Source: Pseudanabaena yagii GIHE-NHR1 (GTDB taxonomy: Bacteria > Cyanobacteriota > Cyanobacteriia > Pseudanabaenales > Pseudanabaenaceae). Taken from it: DNA of 64,000 nucleotides. The notes under the pieces are model-generated. The model searched no databases, was not told the origin of the DNA, and was given only the letters and a program-made list of their open reading frames with translations. The DNA is taken from NCBI RefSeq assembly GCF_012863495.1, contig NZ_JAAVJL010000001.1, positions 3,405,501-3,469,500 of the forward strand, given 5' to 3'. Position 1 is the first letter of the stretch; every line of letters begins with the position of its first letter. Shown in pieces: positions 62,955-64,000 of the stretch. The translations under genes and the position numbers were made by a program.

Positions 62955-64000
62955 ATGCGTCATATTTTTCAGAAGCAACTAAACAGAATTTTACTTATTG
63001 CCGCCTCGACTACGATTCTTGTAGCTTGTAATTCTGCTCCTCCTAGCAACACAAGCACTAATACAGTTTCTGGAGACAAGACTTCAGCACCAGCTACATC
63101 TCAAGCAGCTACTAGCCCTGACAAGAAAGGGAAGCAAGCCATTCGAGTACAATTGCCTTTTTTGAAACAAAGCCTTGATGCACCGCTAATTGTAGCGATT
63201 GAAAAGGGATACTTTGCGGAAGAAGGTTTAGATGTTAGTTACGAACGTGGGTTTGGGAATGCTGACACAATTAGCAAACTCGGGACTGGTAAGTATGATT
63301 TAGCGTTTAGCGATATGTATAACGCGATGGAGTTCAACGACAAAAATCCTAATGACAAAATTATTGCCGTTGCCATCTATCAAAACAAAGCTCCCTTCTC
63401 AATTGTTACTTTTAAAGCAAATGGTATTAAAAGTCCTGCGGAGTTAGTAGGTAAGAAACTAGGTGCTCCTGCTGGAGATGGTCCTCGCAAACTCTTTCCT
63501 CTTTTTGCTAAGGAAGTAAAAATTGCACCCGATTCGGTAACTTGGGAAACAATGGAACCAAAACTGCGTGAAACTTTTTTACTTCAAGGTAAAGTGGATG
63601 CGGTGAGCGGATTTTATACTTCTGTTGTGCCTTCTTTAATTAAGGGAGGAAAAACGATGGATGATATTCAGATCTTCTTCTACGACGAGTTTGGTTTGGA
63701 TTTCTATGGCAATGGTATTTTAGCGAAGAAAGACTTTGCTGATAAAAACCCTGAAGCAATTAAGTCATTTCTAAAAGCATACTTCCGTGGAATGCAGGAA
63801 GTTATTAAAGATCCTACTGCTGCATTGGATTTAGTTGTTTCTACAGATCAGAGCAAGCTGATGGATCGCGAAGCAGAAAAGCTGCGTTTGAAGCTAGCAA
63901 TCGAGAGGATGTATGTTACCCCAGAAGTAGAAGCTGCTGGTTTTGGAGGTGCTGACATGAAGCGTTTAGAAAAGAGCATCACCCAGACTGTTGAAGGATT
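62955..64000 (+). CDS. ABC transporter substrate-binding lipoprotein, NMT1/SsuA type, 3' end outside the window
   Basis: The frame from ATG 62955 is open to the right edge (348 codons). The N-terminus is a lipoprotein signal: basic and hydrophobic start, then the lipobox LVAC with Cys25, and a Ser/Thr/Ala-rich linker to about residue 60. The binding domain opens IRVQLPFLKQSLDAPLIVAI with EKGYFAEEGLDVSYERG, then LGTGKYDLAFSDM and GKKLGAPAGDGPRKLFPLF, as in NitT/TauT/NMT1-type proteins. These bind sulfonates, nitrate, riboflavin or pyrimidine precursors; the ligand cannot be told. The permease and ATPase genes would lie beyond the window. Confidence 0.9.
   Translation, partial: MRHIFQKQLNRILLIAASTTILVACNSAPPSNTSTNTVSGDKTSAPATSQAATSPDKKGKQAIRVQLPFLKQSLDAPLIVAIEKGYFAEEGLDVSYERGFGNADTISKLGTGKYDLAFSDMYNAMEFNDKNPNDKIIAVAIYQNKAPFSIVTFKANGIKSPAELVGKKLGAPAGDGPRKLFPLFAKEVKIAPDSVTWETMEPKLRETFLLQGKVDAVSGFYTSVVPSLIKGGKTMDDIQIFFYDEFGLDFYGNGILAKKDFADKNPEAIKSFLKAYFRGMQEVIKDPTAALDLVVSTDQSKLMDREAEKLRLKLAIERMYVTPEVEAAGFGGADMKRLEKSITQTVEG

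Overview
The window comes from a cyanobacterium. It carries the full-length H subunit of magnesium chelatase, a three-domain flavodiiron protein and two Tic20-like proteins, and the octamer GCGATCGC (the cyanobacterial HIP1 repeat) is very frequent. The low-to-moderate GC content, heavy IS load and long perfect intergenic hairpins would fit a Pseudanabaena-like genome, but that genus assignment is inference.

Layout. 1-1900 holds the 5' part of a DUF6745-type gene running off the left edge. 2.2-9.5 kb is accessory: an intact IS4-type element, a broken inverted copy of a histone-deacetylase-like gene, a RelE-type toxin-antitoxin pair, a TetR regulator whose tail derives from an IS1-type InsA, a Rieske oxygenase and the intact deacetylase-like gene. 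9.7-13.7 kb is a probable MarR-controlled operon (NmrA-like reductase, membrane methyltransferase, acetyltransferase, QueG-like iron-sulfur protein fused to an SCP2 domain). 14-16.7 kb has small membrane and regulatory genes and an IS relic. 16.9-19.7 kb is a run of nuclease-type genes (zinc ribbon plus PD-(D/E)XK, two HNH). 19.7-25.1 kb has a three-gene operon (VOC, SMP-30-like, monooxygenase) with a divergent HxlR regulator now separated by an IS903-type insertion, then a short-chain dehydrogenase cut by another IS. 25.9-27.5 kb encodes an AAA ATPase with a nuclease-like tail.

28.0-34.8 kb is the most coherent accessory unit: a cobalt-type nitrile hydratase (beta, alpha, accessory protein) with a CobW-type GTPase and a formylglycine-generating-enzyme-like protein, next to a CbtB cobalt-transport subunit, a His-rich membrane protein and a DUF1636 metal-binding protein. 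Together they look like cobalt import, delivery and use.

35-40.7 kb is an insertion graveyard: a frameshifted cas2 relic, an internally deleted IS5-type element, a second Rieske oxygenase, a second IS4 copy that splits a small secreted protein, an IS630 element with a -1 frameshift site, and an IS402-type relic. 40.8-46.3 kb returns to core metabolism (flavodiiron protein, PEP synthase). 46.3-50.9 kb carries a MITE, an Uma2 nuclease gene inside a HIP1 tandem array, a UvrD-type helicase and toxin-antitoxin genes. 51-61.4 kb is core: chlH, two tic20-like genes, prmC, a 47-residue protein, serA, a TauE/SafE permease and an alpha/beta hydrolase. A second IS903 copy follows, and a substrate-binding lipoprotein runs off the right edge. 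No tRNA, rRNA or CRISPR array was seen.
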